Shown here piece after piece: positions 8,131 through 15,842 of a stretch of DNA of 64,000 nucleotides (positions are counted from its first letter, which is position 1; every line of letters begins with the position of its first letter). Position numbers and translations under genes: made by a program. Below the pieces are notes generated by a model that saw only the letters and a program-made list of their open reading frames with translations, did no database searches and was not told where the DNA came from. This DNA comes from an uncultured Bacteroidota bacterium (GTDB lineage: Bacteria; Bacteroidota; Bacteroidia; Chitinophagales; Chitinophagaceae), in the NCBI GenBank assembly GCA_903887415.1, contig CAISPO010000042.1, positions 1 to 64,000 of the forward strand. Reading direction: 5' to 3'.

Positions 8131-8161
8131 CAAAAAAGCAGCCCCGCCATCCGGCGGGGCT
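8131..8161 (-). terminator. Terminator after the T9SS type B protein
   Basis: AGCCCCGCC (8140-8148), loop ATCC, GGCGGGGCT (8153-8161). On the minus strand the hairpin is followed by GCTTTTTT. Confidence 0.85.
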
Positions 8162-8195
8162 ATCATATCTTTCATAAAAATCGCAGACTTATAAC

Positions 8196-8215
8196 CCTGC
8201 CTACCGGCAGGCAGG
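8196..8215. repeat. CCTGCC/GGCAGG palindromic repeat
   Basis: CCTGCCTACCGGCAGGCAGG, a palindromic unit that is frequent between genes across Bacteroidota. One copy is seen here, between a coding end and its terminator. Confidence 0.65.
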
Positions 8216-8226
8216 TTACCGCTAAA

Positions 8227-10926
8227 CTACCTTATCAGCGTCACATTGCCTTTGAATATTCGGTTATTGCCATCGGCCATTGCTACAGCAAACACGTACT
8301 GATAAACACCCATATCCTGAAGTACGCCATTAAAAGTGCCATCCCAGCCTTTTGACTTGTCGGCGGTAGTGAATATCTGCTGGCCCCAGCGGTTATATAC
8401 GCTGAACTCTATGAGCTTCTGGTACTTCATGCCTATGGGGCGGAAAATATCGTTCAGGCCATCGCCGTTGGGGGTAAAAGCAGAGGGTATGGTTACGCTG
8501 TCAAAGATCACATCAACTTCTATATTAGCAGAATCCCTGCAGCCGCTGCTATCCATTCCATAAACGGTATAAATAGTGTTTTGGGTAGGCGTAGCCACCG
8601 GGTTATTGATGTTCCTGTTGTTCAGTGAGCCATCGTTTGGCATCCACCAGTAGAACTTTGCATTATCCGCATTGAGCTGTACGCTGCTGCCGTAACTGAT
8701 GACCTGGTTTGGCGTGATATTAGCAAGGTGCAACCCAACAGAGGTAAGCACCACAGTAGTAGTGGCTGCGCCGGTACAGCCGCTGCCATTATCGGTCACT
8801 ATTACTGAATAGACACCTTGTACCGCCGGTACCACGTTAACTATAGAAGGATCCTCAAGTGTGCTGGTGAAACCTACAGGCCCATACCACGCATACTGAT
8901 AAGTAGATGCCCCTGGAGCAGGGCAAGAAAAATCGATGAGTGTATTGCAGGCTTTCACATCGTTGGCGGCGGTAACCAAAAGCGGCGGATTCAGTCCAAC
9001 GTTGAATGTGTCTGTACGTGTAGCACAAGCATCTGCTTCTGTCACCCAATACACACCTGCGCTGGTAATCACGATCGAAGATGCAGTGCTGCCTGTATTC
9101 CAGGTGTAAGTGCCAAACCCGGGATCCGCAATCAAAGTAGCGGAGCCTGCGCCATTGCATATGGCGAGGTTGGAATCGCTGGTGGATGTACCGGCAGGGG
9201 TTATCGTAACATGGAAAGTATCGATAATTACCGGTATGGCGCATGTACTGGTGCAAACAACCCAGTAGGAGCCCGAAGCGGTTACATCGCGGGTTGGTAG
9301 TGTAGTGGCATTATCCCATATATAGCCGCTGTAGCCTACAGGGGCGCCCAGAGTCACCAGGCTTGCACCGCACAGTATAGTATCCTGGTGTGTATAGTTG
9401 GTATCCGCAACGCCCACAACATTGGCATACTTTCCCACATAGAGATACTCATTACCCGTACCACTGGTTCCGGAATTGATCAGGTCAGGGCCTATGGAAA
9501 ACGATGATACGTCCTGGTAATCGCTGCACATATATACGTTGCCGCTTGGGTCCACTGCTATGCCATTCTGGTCATCGCCGCCAGAGCCGAGGCCCGCATA
9601 ACCGATAACACCGCCCGCAAGCGTATAGCCCGCGATAAACACAGGGTCGGGGCCCGGCACCACAGCCAATATATGCCCGTCTATACTTGCATCTTCAGAG
9701 TAATTGCCGCTTACCCATACCTCGCCACATGCAGCTAGCCCTATCGCAAATCCCCACAATCCTCCTGCTGCGGAGCCTATGGTTTTGGTCCAGGTCACGA
9801 CATTAGACGGTGAATATTGCACGAGGTACAATGCCAGGTTAGGCGCAGTTCCCGCAAAGGTCCTGTTTATCGTCACAGAACCAAAAGAGATCGATTCATC
9901 TCCAAAACCGCCTGTCATGTATATGTTTCCGGCGGGATCGCTCACAAGGCCCATACCATAGGCCCCACTGCTGCCGCCTGCTGCCTGCGCCCATAAGGGA
10001 ACGCCCGCAGGCGAAAACTCGGCGATGTAAGCAAGCGGTGTTCCGCCGCCGCCATAACCGCCGGAACCGTATGGATTGGCTATAGTAGCTGAACCGACTG
10101 GAACCGATGGTGACCAGAACGGCCCGGTGACATAAACATTGCCGCCTGCCCCTACCGCGATACCGTAGGCAAAATCATCTGATGAACCGCCAATACTTTT
10201 AGCCCATATCAATGTACCTGCCGGGCTGTACTTTGCCACAAAAATATCCTGGGTAGCTCCGCTGGGATCTGCATTGGTGAGTGTGGTGCCGCCCATGGTG
10301 ATAGAAGGCTTCTGGAAACTGGAGGTTATATAAATATTACCGGCAGCATCAGTCACTAGCCCGCCGGTGCTTAGCAGGCATACCCTAGTGAGGAAGTAGT
10401 GGTACGTATTCGTAGAGTTGCCATCAGCAATAGCCCAAAGTAAAGTACCTGTGGGGCTGTACTTGGCAATATAGTTTTGATTGTCTCCTGAGGAACCATA
10501 CGCATTGGTTAGCACGGTGCCGCCAAGCGTGAGTGTAGGGCTGTCGAACGCACCAAAAACGATCAGGTTATTGCTGGCGTCTGTAGTGATGTTATAGAGC
10601 CAGTCGTCACTGTTTTGTGTGCCTGCTGCCCACAGCGGGGTACCTGTGCTGCTGTACTTTACCCATATAGACTGGGTGAAGCCTAATCCGCCTGCGGTTC
10701 CGGCCACCGCAGTGTTAGGCACTGTGAGCGCGCCAAACGTCGATGCCGTGTTCTCATAGTTAATACCCGCGCCATACACATTGCCCAAGGCATCTGTGGC
10801 AACTGCGTAAGCATCTATGCCAGCACCGCCATTGCCCTGGCCCCAAACCCAGCCACTTGCTTGCGCACTAGCGCCAAAAGGCAGTAATAGGGTTGCCGAA
10901 AATAAAACGATAAGGAATGATTTCAT
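8227..10926 (-). CDS. T9SS type B surface protein with beta-propeller repeats
   Basis: An 899-residue secreted protein. The ATG at 10926 gives a signal peptide (MKSFLIVLFSATLLLPFGAS, cut after AQA). A longer upstream start at 11007 lacks one. About residues 25-480 hold SBBP-type beta-propeller repeats (units like GNVYVTGPFWSPSVPVG and AGNIYITSSFQKPSITMGG), followed by Ig-like or PKD-like modules (DTFNVGLNPPLLV, CTGAATTTVVL). The last 85 residues form the gliding-motility C-terminal domain (SAFTPNGDGLNDIFRPIG, FSVYNRWGQQIF, WDGTFNG), the type B sorting signal for the type IX system. It is therefore expected to be exported and attached to or released at the cell surface. No catalytic motif is visible. 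An adhesive or matrix role is an inference. Confidence 0.9.
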   Translation of the reverse strand: MKSFLIVLFSATLLLPFGASAQASGWVWGQGNGGAGIDAYAVATDALGNVYGAGINYENTASTFGALTVPNTAVAGTAGGLGFTQSIWVKYSSTGTPLWAAGTQNSDDWLYNITTDASNNLIVFGAFDSPTLTLGGTVLTNAYGSSGDNQNYIAKYSPTGTLLWAIADGNSTNTYHYFLTRVCLLSTGGLVTDAAGNIYITSSFQKPSITMGGTTLTNADPSGATQDIFVAKYSPAGTLIWAKSIGGSSDDFAYGIAVGAGGNVYVTGPFWSPSVPVGSATIANPYGSGGYGGGGTPLAYIAEFSPAGVPLWAQAAGGSSGAYGMGLVSDPAGNIYMTGGFGDESISFGSVTINRTFAGTAPNLALYLVQYSPSNVVTWTKTIGSAAGGLWGFAIGLAACGEVWVSGNYSEDASIDGHILAVVPGPDPVFIAGYTLAGGVIGYAGLGSGGDDQNGIAVDPSGNVYMCSDYQDVSSFSIGPDLINSGTSGTGNEYLYVGKYANVVGVADTNYTHQDTILCGASLVTLGAPVGYSGYIWDNATTLPTRDVTASGSYWVVCTSTCAIPVIIDTFHVTITPAGTSTSDSNLAICNGAGSATLIADPGFGTYTWNTGSTASSIVITSAGVYWVTEADACATRTDTFNVGLNPPLLVTAANDVKACNTLIDFSCPAPGASTYQYAWYGPVGFTSTLEDPSIVNVVPAVQGVYSVIVTDNGSGCTGAATTTVVLTSVGLHLANITPNQVISYGSSVQLNADNAKFYWWMPNDGSLNNRNINNPVATPTQNTIYTVYGMDSSGCRDSANIEVDVIFDSVTIPSAFTPNGDGLNDIFRPIGMKYQKLIEFSVYNRWGQQIFTTADKSKGWDGTFNGVLQDMGVYQYVFAVAMADGNNRIFKGNVTLIR

Positions 10927-11080
10927 ATATATAGGTGTGTGTTTTGCCGATAAGAAGTAAAAATGTGCCTGATTATTAGTCAAACAAATAATTAGTGCTC
11001 CGTACATATATAGACGTATAAAAACAGGTAAACGTTTGGTTTATATAAAAATAATTATTATTGCAATGTATTATAATGCT

Positions 11081-11130
11081 GACCTCTCCCCGGCCCTCTC
11101 CGAAGGATAGCTGAAGTAGAATGTGTTGCG
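11081..11130 (+). repeat. Dispersed repeat family A, copy 2
   Basis: GACCTCTCCCCGGCCCTCTC, then CGAAGGATAGCTGAAGTAGA and ATGTGTTGCG. It is in the same orientation as 4825-4875 but its right hairpin arm is degraded (GGATAG in place of GGAGAG). Confidence 0.75.
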
Positions 11131-11160
11131 CACCACTTATGTTCTTCCGGTTAAAGGCTT

Positions 11161-12420
11161 TTACCCCAGATCCTTAATGGCATTGACCAAAGCATCGAGC
11201 TCCGGAATGGTGGTGAAAACATTTGGTGTTATGCGGCAGCCACGTACGCCCGCACTATCTATTGCTACGGTGTATATCTTGTATTTATCCAGCAAAGTTT
11301 TTTGAAAGTCGCCTGGCTTCATGCCTTTTATACCTACGTTGGCTATGCCGCAGGAACGGTGGGTATCAGAGGGCGTATTCATGATCACATGAGGCATATG
11401 GTGTACCTTAGCCACCCAGTAGTTTTGCAGGTAGCGCAGGCGGGCCTCTTTTCGTTCAGCGCCTATTTTGTGGTAAAAATCTATTGCATTCGCTATGGTC
11501 AGGTCGGTGGCTACGGGCAATGTACCGGTATGGTTGAGCCGTGCAATGTCATCGTCCTTTTTTGTGCTGTCGGCAAAAATAGGCCATACCCTGCCTATGT
11601 GTTCTTTCTTTACATAGAGCATACCTGCACCTAGCGGCACGCTCAGCCATTTATGCAGGCTGGCGCCGTAGTAGTCGCAATGCAGGTCGGGTATGGAGAA
11701 TTGTATATGTGCTATGGCATGAGCTCCATCTACCATCACGAGCACGCCCTTTGCGTGGGCCATATCGCATATTTTGCGCACGGGCAGTATCTGGCCGGTA
11801 ATGTTTATCATATGGCACACCATCAGCAGCTTTGTCTTGGGCGTGATGGCGTTGGCATACATTTCTACAATTTCATCATCGCTCTCTGGGTCCATGGGTA
11901 CCGACAGCACCTTGTTGACCGTCCCATAGCGCTTAGATACTTGCTTGAACATATCCAGCATGGCCCCATAATCCTGCTCTGCCATTATAGCCTCATCGCC
12001 GGGCTTCCAGTCCATGCCGCTGATGATCATGTCGAGGCTCTCGGTGGTGTTGCGAGTAATGACCACTTCATCTGCGCCACAGCCTGCCAGTTCAGCCACC
12101 TTAGCCGCCGCTGCATTTTTATTGTCAAACTGCACGGTGCGCATATAGTACGAGCCCTGCATATTCACCTCCCGCACATGGTCCAGGTAGTGCTCGAGTA
12201 TCTCCTGCGGCATAATGCTGTAGTAGCCATTTTCCAGGTTTATATAGTCTGGTTTCAGTTTATACCCTCCCCTTATCGAGGCCCAAAATTCCTCATCCTG
12301 CGCCACAGCCTCAACCGGCAGGTGCGCCACAGACTTCACTATTTTACCAATAGATGAATAACTCACCAGGCTACCGAGGCCGAGGAGGGATGTGCTTTTG
12401 AGAAAGGTGCGTTTGTTCAT
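11161..12420 (-). CDS. PLP-dependent aminotransferase class V-fold protein, exported
   Basis: A fold-type I PLP enzyme of the class V/isopenicillin N epimerase-cysteine desulfurase group, 419 residues. The Asp that holds the pyridine nitrogen is seen in VMVDGAHAIAH, and the Schiff-base Lys in YYGASLHKWLSVPLGAG. A C-terminal RVR-like segment is replaced by GVRGCRITPNVF. The N-terminus MNKRTFLKSTSLLGLGSLVS looks like an export signal of Tat type with KR instead of RR, so a periplasmic enzyme is possible. The start at 12420 is favoured; 12447 would add nine residues and abut the previous stop. Related proteins include lyases and epimerases, so the reaction cannot be assigned. It lies downstream of two membrane-protein genes. 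Confidence 0.88.
   Translation of the reverse strand: MNKRTFLKSTSLLGLGSLVSYSSIGKIVKSVAHLPVEAVAQDEEFWASIRGGYKLKPDYINLENGYYSIMPQEILEHYLDHVREVNMQGSYYMRTVQFDNKNAAAAKVAELAGCGADEVVITRNTTESLDMIISGMDWKPGDEAIMAEQDYGAMLDMFKQVSKRYGTVNKVLSVPMDPESDDEIVEMYANAITPKTKLLMVCHMINITGQILPVRKICDMAHAKGVLVMVDGAHAIAHIQFSIPDLHCDYYGASLHKWLSVPLGAGMLYVKKEHIGRVWPIFADSTKKDDDIARLNHTGTLPVATDLTIANAIDFYHKIGAERKEARLRYLQNYWVAKVHHMPHVIMNTPSDTHRSCGIANVGIKGMKPGDFQKTLLDKYKIYTVAIDSAGVRGCRITPNVFTTIPELDALVNAIKDLG
12397..12420 (-). repeat. 24-bp direct repeat, copy 1 (at the aminotransferase start)
   Basis: The first 24 bases of the PLP-enzyme gene (ATGAACAAACGCACC plus TTTCTCAAA) match 13056-13079 at 22 of 24 positions in the same orientation. 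Confidence 0.75.
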
Positions 12421-12447
12421 TTCAACTAATTCAATTTTAAATTTCAT

Positions 12448-13089
12448 CTAACTATTTTCAGCCAGGCTGAGGCTTTTATCAGCTATCATTGCGTCAAAAC
12501 TCCCGATCACAGTAGATTTCGAGGTTAACATTCCAACGAAACTATTGACTTCCTTTTTTACATCCACTATCGGTCTATATCCGTTTAACCAATTTACTAT
12601 TACTGGCAATCGTTCCGTATGAGTGTGGTTAAATTTTGTTGTAATAAACTCAAAATTTAATTTCGAGGTTTGCCCTTTATCGGTCGCAAGCTCAAATGAA
12701 ATAATGACCGGATAACCATTTATGTTACCACAAAGACACTCCGACGTATAGAAAATACTAGAGTGTTTTTCAATGTAGCCTACGAAATAATCATTGTTGT
12801 CGAAAATGGCAAGTGTTTTGATAAATGTAAATAATTTGCGAGAAATCCGAAAAGCGTACCATCCAGCAAAAAAGAATATTAAGAACCAAACCAATCCCAC
12901 ACAATATACAAATGTCAACATTATCGGAGTGTCATCCGGCGAATTACCATGCTTTTTCATTATTTCATAGCAAGTCATTGCAACAAGGCTATATATAAAT
13001 AGATTGATAATCAACCTAAAAAGCACTTTTCTGCCGTTTAACTCTATGAATTTCATTTGAGGAAGGTGCGTTTGGTCATTGAGTATCAT
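12448..13089 (-). CDS. Membrane protein, unknown function
   Basis: 213 residues with two predicted transmembrane helices near the N-terminus (VLFRLIINLFIYSLVAMTCY and IMLTFVYCVGLVWFLIFFFA) and a soluble C-terminal part of about 120 residues. I do not recognise a family. The start may be 13089 or the internal Met at 13056 (MKFIELNGRK). The stop codon abuts the longest possible start of the PLP-enzyme gene and the 5' end overlaps the previous gene by 14 bases, so the three genes are likely translated from one message. The gene body lies between two copies of a 24-bp repeat, one of which is inside its own 5' coding sequence. Base composition is more AT-rich than the neighbours, consistent with later acquisition. 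Confidence 0.75.
   Translation of the reverse strand: MILNDQTHLPQMKFIELNGRKVLFRLIINLFIYSLVAMTCYEIMKKHGNSPDDTPIMLTFVYCVGLVWFLIFFFAGWYAFRISRKLFTFIKTLAIFDNNDYFVGYIEKHSSIFYTSECLCGNINGYPVIISFELATDKGQTSKLNFEFITTKFNHTHTERLPVIVNWLNGYRPIVDVKKEVNSFVGMLTSKSTVIGSFDAMIADKSLSLAENS
13056..13079 (-). repeat. 24-bp direct repeat, copy 2 (fossil gene start)
   Basis: ATGACCAAACGCACC plus TTCCTCAAA on the minus strand would read MTKRTFLK, almost the same as the start of the PLP-enzyme gene. Here it is read in another frame, within the overlap of two unrelated genes. Confidence 0.7.
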
Positions 13090-13585
13090 TTTTTTCTTCT
13101 AAAAGGTCCGAGAGAAATTTCTTTGCTTTCGAACTTTCACTGCTGAAGGCGTAAAAGGGAAACACCACGCCGATAGTATTCATAAACGCAATAATAAAAA
13201 ACGCTACAAGTGCAGCATTTCCGGCGTTCAAAGCTTTGCTGGTGCATGCTATTATTAATATCAAATCAGCCAATAAAATCGCAACGGCATAAACCCAGCA
13301 AAACCAGTTCAGCCAAATTGTTATGTCGATCGATGTTCCGTCTGCTAATTCCGTAATAACGCCCCTTACACTAGTACGATATTTATGATTAAGCCATGCA
13401 ATTCTCCTTATTTTGAACAAATGGTTTAATATCTTTCCTTCGTACGGTTTTTTATATTCAATCACCATTCCGAAACTAAATCGCCAATTATTTGCCGGCT
13501 CAATATTATCAGCTAGTCTTTGCTCTACTTCATCGGCCGTAAGATTAGTCGCCAATGTATATTTTATGTACGGCAATAAACTCAT
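13076..13585 (-). CDS. Membrane protein, unknown function
   Basis: 169 residues with a soluble N-terminal part of about 95 residues (NLTADEVEQRLADNIEP, WRFSFGMVIEYKKPYEGKI, FKIRRI) and two C-terminal transmembrane helices (WLNWFCWVYAVAILLADLIL and ALVAFFIIAFMNTIGVVFPF). The N-terminal pattern of an alpha helix then a long beta strand ending in a short R-I-x-x-L-N motif is seen in AT-rich Bacteroidota proteins of unknown role. The stop codon is inside the start of the next gene (14-base overlap), indicating translational coupling. No enzymatic motif is visible. The pair could be a small accessory module. Confidence 0.75.
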   Translation of the reverse strand: MSLLPYIKYTLATNLTADEVEQRLADNIEPANNWRFSFGMVIEYKKPYEGKILNHLFKIRRIAWLNHKYRTSVRGVITELADGTSIDITIWLNWFCWVYAVAILLADLILIIACTSKALNAGNAALVAFFIIAFMNTIGVVFPFYAFSSESSKAKKFLSDLLEEKNDTQ

Positions 13586-13680
13586 AGAGGTAGAATTGAT
13601 AGTTCAATGATTTTTCACTGATATTTTTCAAACGAGATTGTTAAATTAGATATTAATTTTAGACAAAGCAAAACAAGGCA

Positions 13681-14262
13681 ATGAATTTCATTAGATTCCT
13701 CAAACGCAAAATCTCCCAAAAACACAAATTCAACCAGCAGTTTGAAAACAAGAAATGGGAAGGCTTGCGGGATATTGCCGATCTTGGCAGGTATAGCATC
13801 ATCGTGGGGCTTACTAAATACTTCGGCCCAAACGCCCGCATCCTCGACCTTGGTTGTGGGGAAGGCGTACTTCTGGAGAAGTTTGCCGACAGCGATTATG
13901 CCGCTTATCTCGGGATAGATTTCAGCGAAGTTGCCATACAAAATACGGCGAAACTGGTGAACGAAAAAGCCCGGTTCTTAATCGGTGACCTTAATAAACT
14001 GGAGGTAACCGGGCAGTATGATGTGATCGTTTACAATGAAAGCCTTTATTACCTCCGCCATCCGCGGCATGCCGTGCAGGCGTTATTTAAGAACCTTGCA
14101 CCGGGTGGTATCTTCGTCATCAGTATGGTGGACAAGCATGGTAAAGAACGGGAAGGGATTTGGGCTGAACTGGATGAAATACTGGAAATACAGGAAAAAA
14201 CCAAAGTAACCAACCTGAAGGGCGACTCGTGGACGATACGGGCTTACAAGGTCGCGGGTTAG
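13681..14262 (+). CDS. Class I SAM-dependent methyltransferase
   Basis: 193 residues with a Rossmann methyltransferase core. Motif I is ILDLGCGEGVLLEKF (about residues 58-72), the acidic end of strand 2 is YLGIDFSEVAI, motif II/III is FLIGDLNKL then YDVIVYNESLYYL, and the post-motif is NLAPGGIFVISMV. It resembles small stand-alone methyltransferases of the Methyltransf_11/25 groups. The substrate is unknown. A short basic N-terminal segment (FLKRKISQKHKF) precedes the domain. The gene is on the plus strand between a divergent membrane-protein operon and the NlpE-like pair; 34 bases separate it from the next gene, so it may lead that transcript. Confidence 0.88.
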   Translation: MNFIRFLKRKISQKHKFNQQFENKKWEGLRDIADLGRYSIIVGLTKYFGPNARILDLGCGEGVLLEKFADSDYAAYLGIDFSEVAIQNTAKLVNEKARFLIGDLNKLEVTGQYDVIVYNESLYYLRHPRHAVQALFKNLAPGGIFVISMVDKHGKEREGIWAELDEILEIQEKTKVTNLKGDSWTIRAYKVAG

Positions 14263-14296
14263 TTGCATTTGTAGCGGTAATGAGTAATTTTATGAT

Positions 14297-14773
14297 ATGC
14301 AAATATGTATAGTTGCGTTAATTGGCTTATTATTATCAGCAGAATTGACAGCTGCGCAAGACAGCAAATCGGTGCAGATCAATGATGAATATAAGGGGAA
14401 CATTGAAGTCGGTACGGAGGAATATATTGCTACTGCTTTGAGACTGACTCACCAAAAGTATGCGGATGATGGCAATTTCGTCCTGAATGAAGTTTATTGC
14501 AACTCAAAACTAAAAACGACTTCTGCCCAGTTACGGGAAGGTAACTGGACCGTACTGAAAGGCTCTGCCAAAGATGACAATGCCACTGTTGTAGAGTTGG
14601 ATGACGAAAACCGAAAACCCATACACTATTACTTGCGATTAAAAAATGGTGATCTTCAGCAACTGGATTCGACCCTGTACGAGATAAAGCCCGCCTCTAA
14701 ACATATGCTCACTAGACAAACTCAAACGCGCCCAAAATCGGTAAGGCCTACACATTCTGGTATGAAACAATAA
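14297..14773 (+). CDS. NlpE-like secreted protein lacking the CxxC motif
   Basis: 158 residues with a signal peptide (MQICIVALIGLLLSAELTAA, cut before QDS). The rest follows the order of the NlpE N-terminal domain: a YKGNIEVG opening strand, a leucine-rich strand (IATALRLTHQKY), GNFVLNEVY, EGNWTVLKG, then TVVELDDENRKPIHYYLRLKNGDLQQLD. The redox-active CxxC of NlpE is absent. The next gene encodes a longer relative that keeps it. The C-terminal 25 residues are basic and low in complexity (TRQTQTRPKSVRP). NlpE proteins sense surface adhesion or copper in proteobacteria; that role is not shown here. The similarity is distant and inferred by eye. Confidence 0.7.
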   Translation: MQICIVALIGLLLSAELTAAQDSKSVQINDEYKGNIEVGTEEYIATALRLTHQKYADDGNFVLNEVYCNSKLKTTSAQLREGNWTVLKGSAKDDNATVVELDDENRKPIHYYLRLKNGDLQQLDSTLYEIKPASKHMLTRQTQTRPKSVRPTHSGMKQ

Positions 14774-14837
14774 ATACAGCGGGTGAAATTTAGAGCAATC
14801 AAAAAAAATGACTATTTTTAAACGCGAAACTACATCC

Positions 14838-15422
14838 ATGGTAATGAGATATATTCTGGCTTCAATACTGATTTCCCTTAATTTCCTGTCGGCTCATGGC
14901 CAGTCAACGGACCCTGCTTTGATTGCAACAGCAGCTTCTGTGAGCGGCAATTACTCATGTATGTCTGAGTGCGTGGAATGTGACAATACCCTCACAAAAC
15001 TAAAGCTGACTGCTGATGCCAACAGCGATGGCGGCACTTTTACCATCAAAAAGATCAACCTGTATGATGATGGCTCCAGGCGCATCACTTATAAGTACAC
15101 CGGCGAGTGGTATGTGCTGCCAAACCAGTCAAAAAAAGTTGCTGACAACACTACGATCATTGTTGCCGATATTGATGATTTCCCGGAAACATGGGCGCTC
15201 TTCCTGTTAAAGAAAGATGGCAGCCTGCAGGAGCTGAACCGCAAGAACCCCGAAAAAATGCCGCTTTATGTATATGCAGACACCACGGAGTTTGGTAAAA
15301 AAGAAGTCTATATAGCAAGAAAAGCCGCACACCCATTGCCGCTGTACAAAACGTTATACTACAGGTATGACGCACACAAATACCTTGACGCTACATTTGA
15401 GCACGTCTTCAAAAAGGATTAA
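14838..15422 (+). CDS. NlpE-like secreted protein with CxxC motif
   Basis: About 194 residues, with signal peptide MRYILASILISLNFLSAHG. The start is set at 14838 (MVMRYIL); an upstream ATG at 14808 would add a charged stretch (MTIFKRETTS) ahead of it. The mature part has the NlpE N-terminal pattern: GNYSCMSECVECDNTLTKLKL contains CxxxC and CxxC where NlpE has LPCADC, then SDGGTFTIKKINLY, YTGEWYVL, TTIIVADID and FLLKKDGSLQELNR. The tail (KTLYYRYDAHKYLDATFEHV) is not in NlpE. It is paralogous with the preceding gene, 65 bases upstream of this start. A role in envelope stress or metal handling is only inferred. Confidence 0.72.
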   Translation: MVMRYILASILISLNFLSAHGQSTDPALIATAASVSGNYSCMSECVECDNTLTKLKLTADANSDGGTFTIKKINLYDDGSRRITYKYTGEWYVLPNQSKKVADNTTIIVADIDDFPETWALFLLKKDGSLQELNRKNPEKMPLYVYADTTEFGKKEVYIARKAAHPLPLYKTLYYRYDAHKYLDATFEHVFKKD

Positions 15423-15446
15423 GTAAACACGGAGAATTTTATTGCA

Positions 15447-15689
15447 CTACAGCCACCTCAGCGGGTTACGCCTGCGTTGGAGGATGTAATGCTTCATATT
15501 CATCCAGAAAGCCAATACCATGTAAACGATCACCGGGGAACCCAGCGTAAGAAAAGAAATGTAGATAAACCACAGCCGGATACGCGATGTGGCCACGCCC
15601 ATACGCTCCCCTATTGCCTGGCACACGCCAAAGGCCTTCCACTCTATAAAATCTTTAATGTCGTACAGTTTGCGCATGGGATAGTGCAA
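15447..15689 (-). CDS. PspC-domain small membrane protein
   Basis: 80 residues with the PspC pattern: RKLYDIKDFIEWKAFGVCQA then IGERMGVATSRIRLWFIYIS, where PspC has GVCaGIAeyf and iRl. One transmembrane helix (WFIYISFLTLGSPVIVYMVLAFWM) is followed by a basic end. PspC proteins are inner-membrane partners in phage-shock type envelope responses. The start may be 15689 or the Met at 15677. No other psp gene lies nearby. It converges with the NlpE-like pair, which may also serve envelope stress, but this is only a positional hint. Confidence 0.82.
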   Translation of the reverse strand: MHYPMRKLYDIKDFIEWKAFGVCQAIGERMGVATSRIRLWFIYISFLTLGSPVIVYMVLAFWMNMKHYILQRRRNPLRWL

Positions 15690-15773
15690 AATTAACCAAG
15701 TCCGCCGTTATAACAAGTTGAGCAGCAATATTTGGCAGAATTTTACGAAATGATAACAAAACCAGTTGCGCAC

Positions 15774-15805
15774 AAAAAAATAACCCACTCTTTCGAATGG
15801 GTTAT
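15774..15805 (-). terminator. Terminator after aconitase
   Basis: ATAACCCA (15780-15787) pairs with TGGGTTAT (15798-15805). On the minus strand it is followed by seven T. Confidence 0.85.
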
Positions 15806-15842
15806 GTCCCTGGAATTTATTTTTTTGTCTTTTGGAATTTTG

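Noticed and set aside
11653-12357. 234-codon plus-strand frame opposite the PLP enzyme
   Set aside because: Shadow of a gene with visible catalytic motifs; rich in His and Tyr and without any domain.
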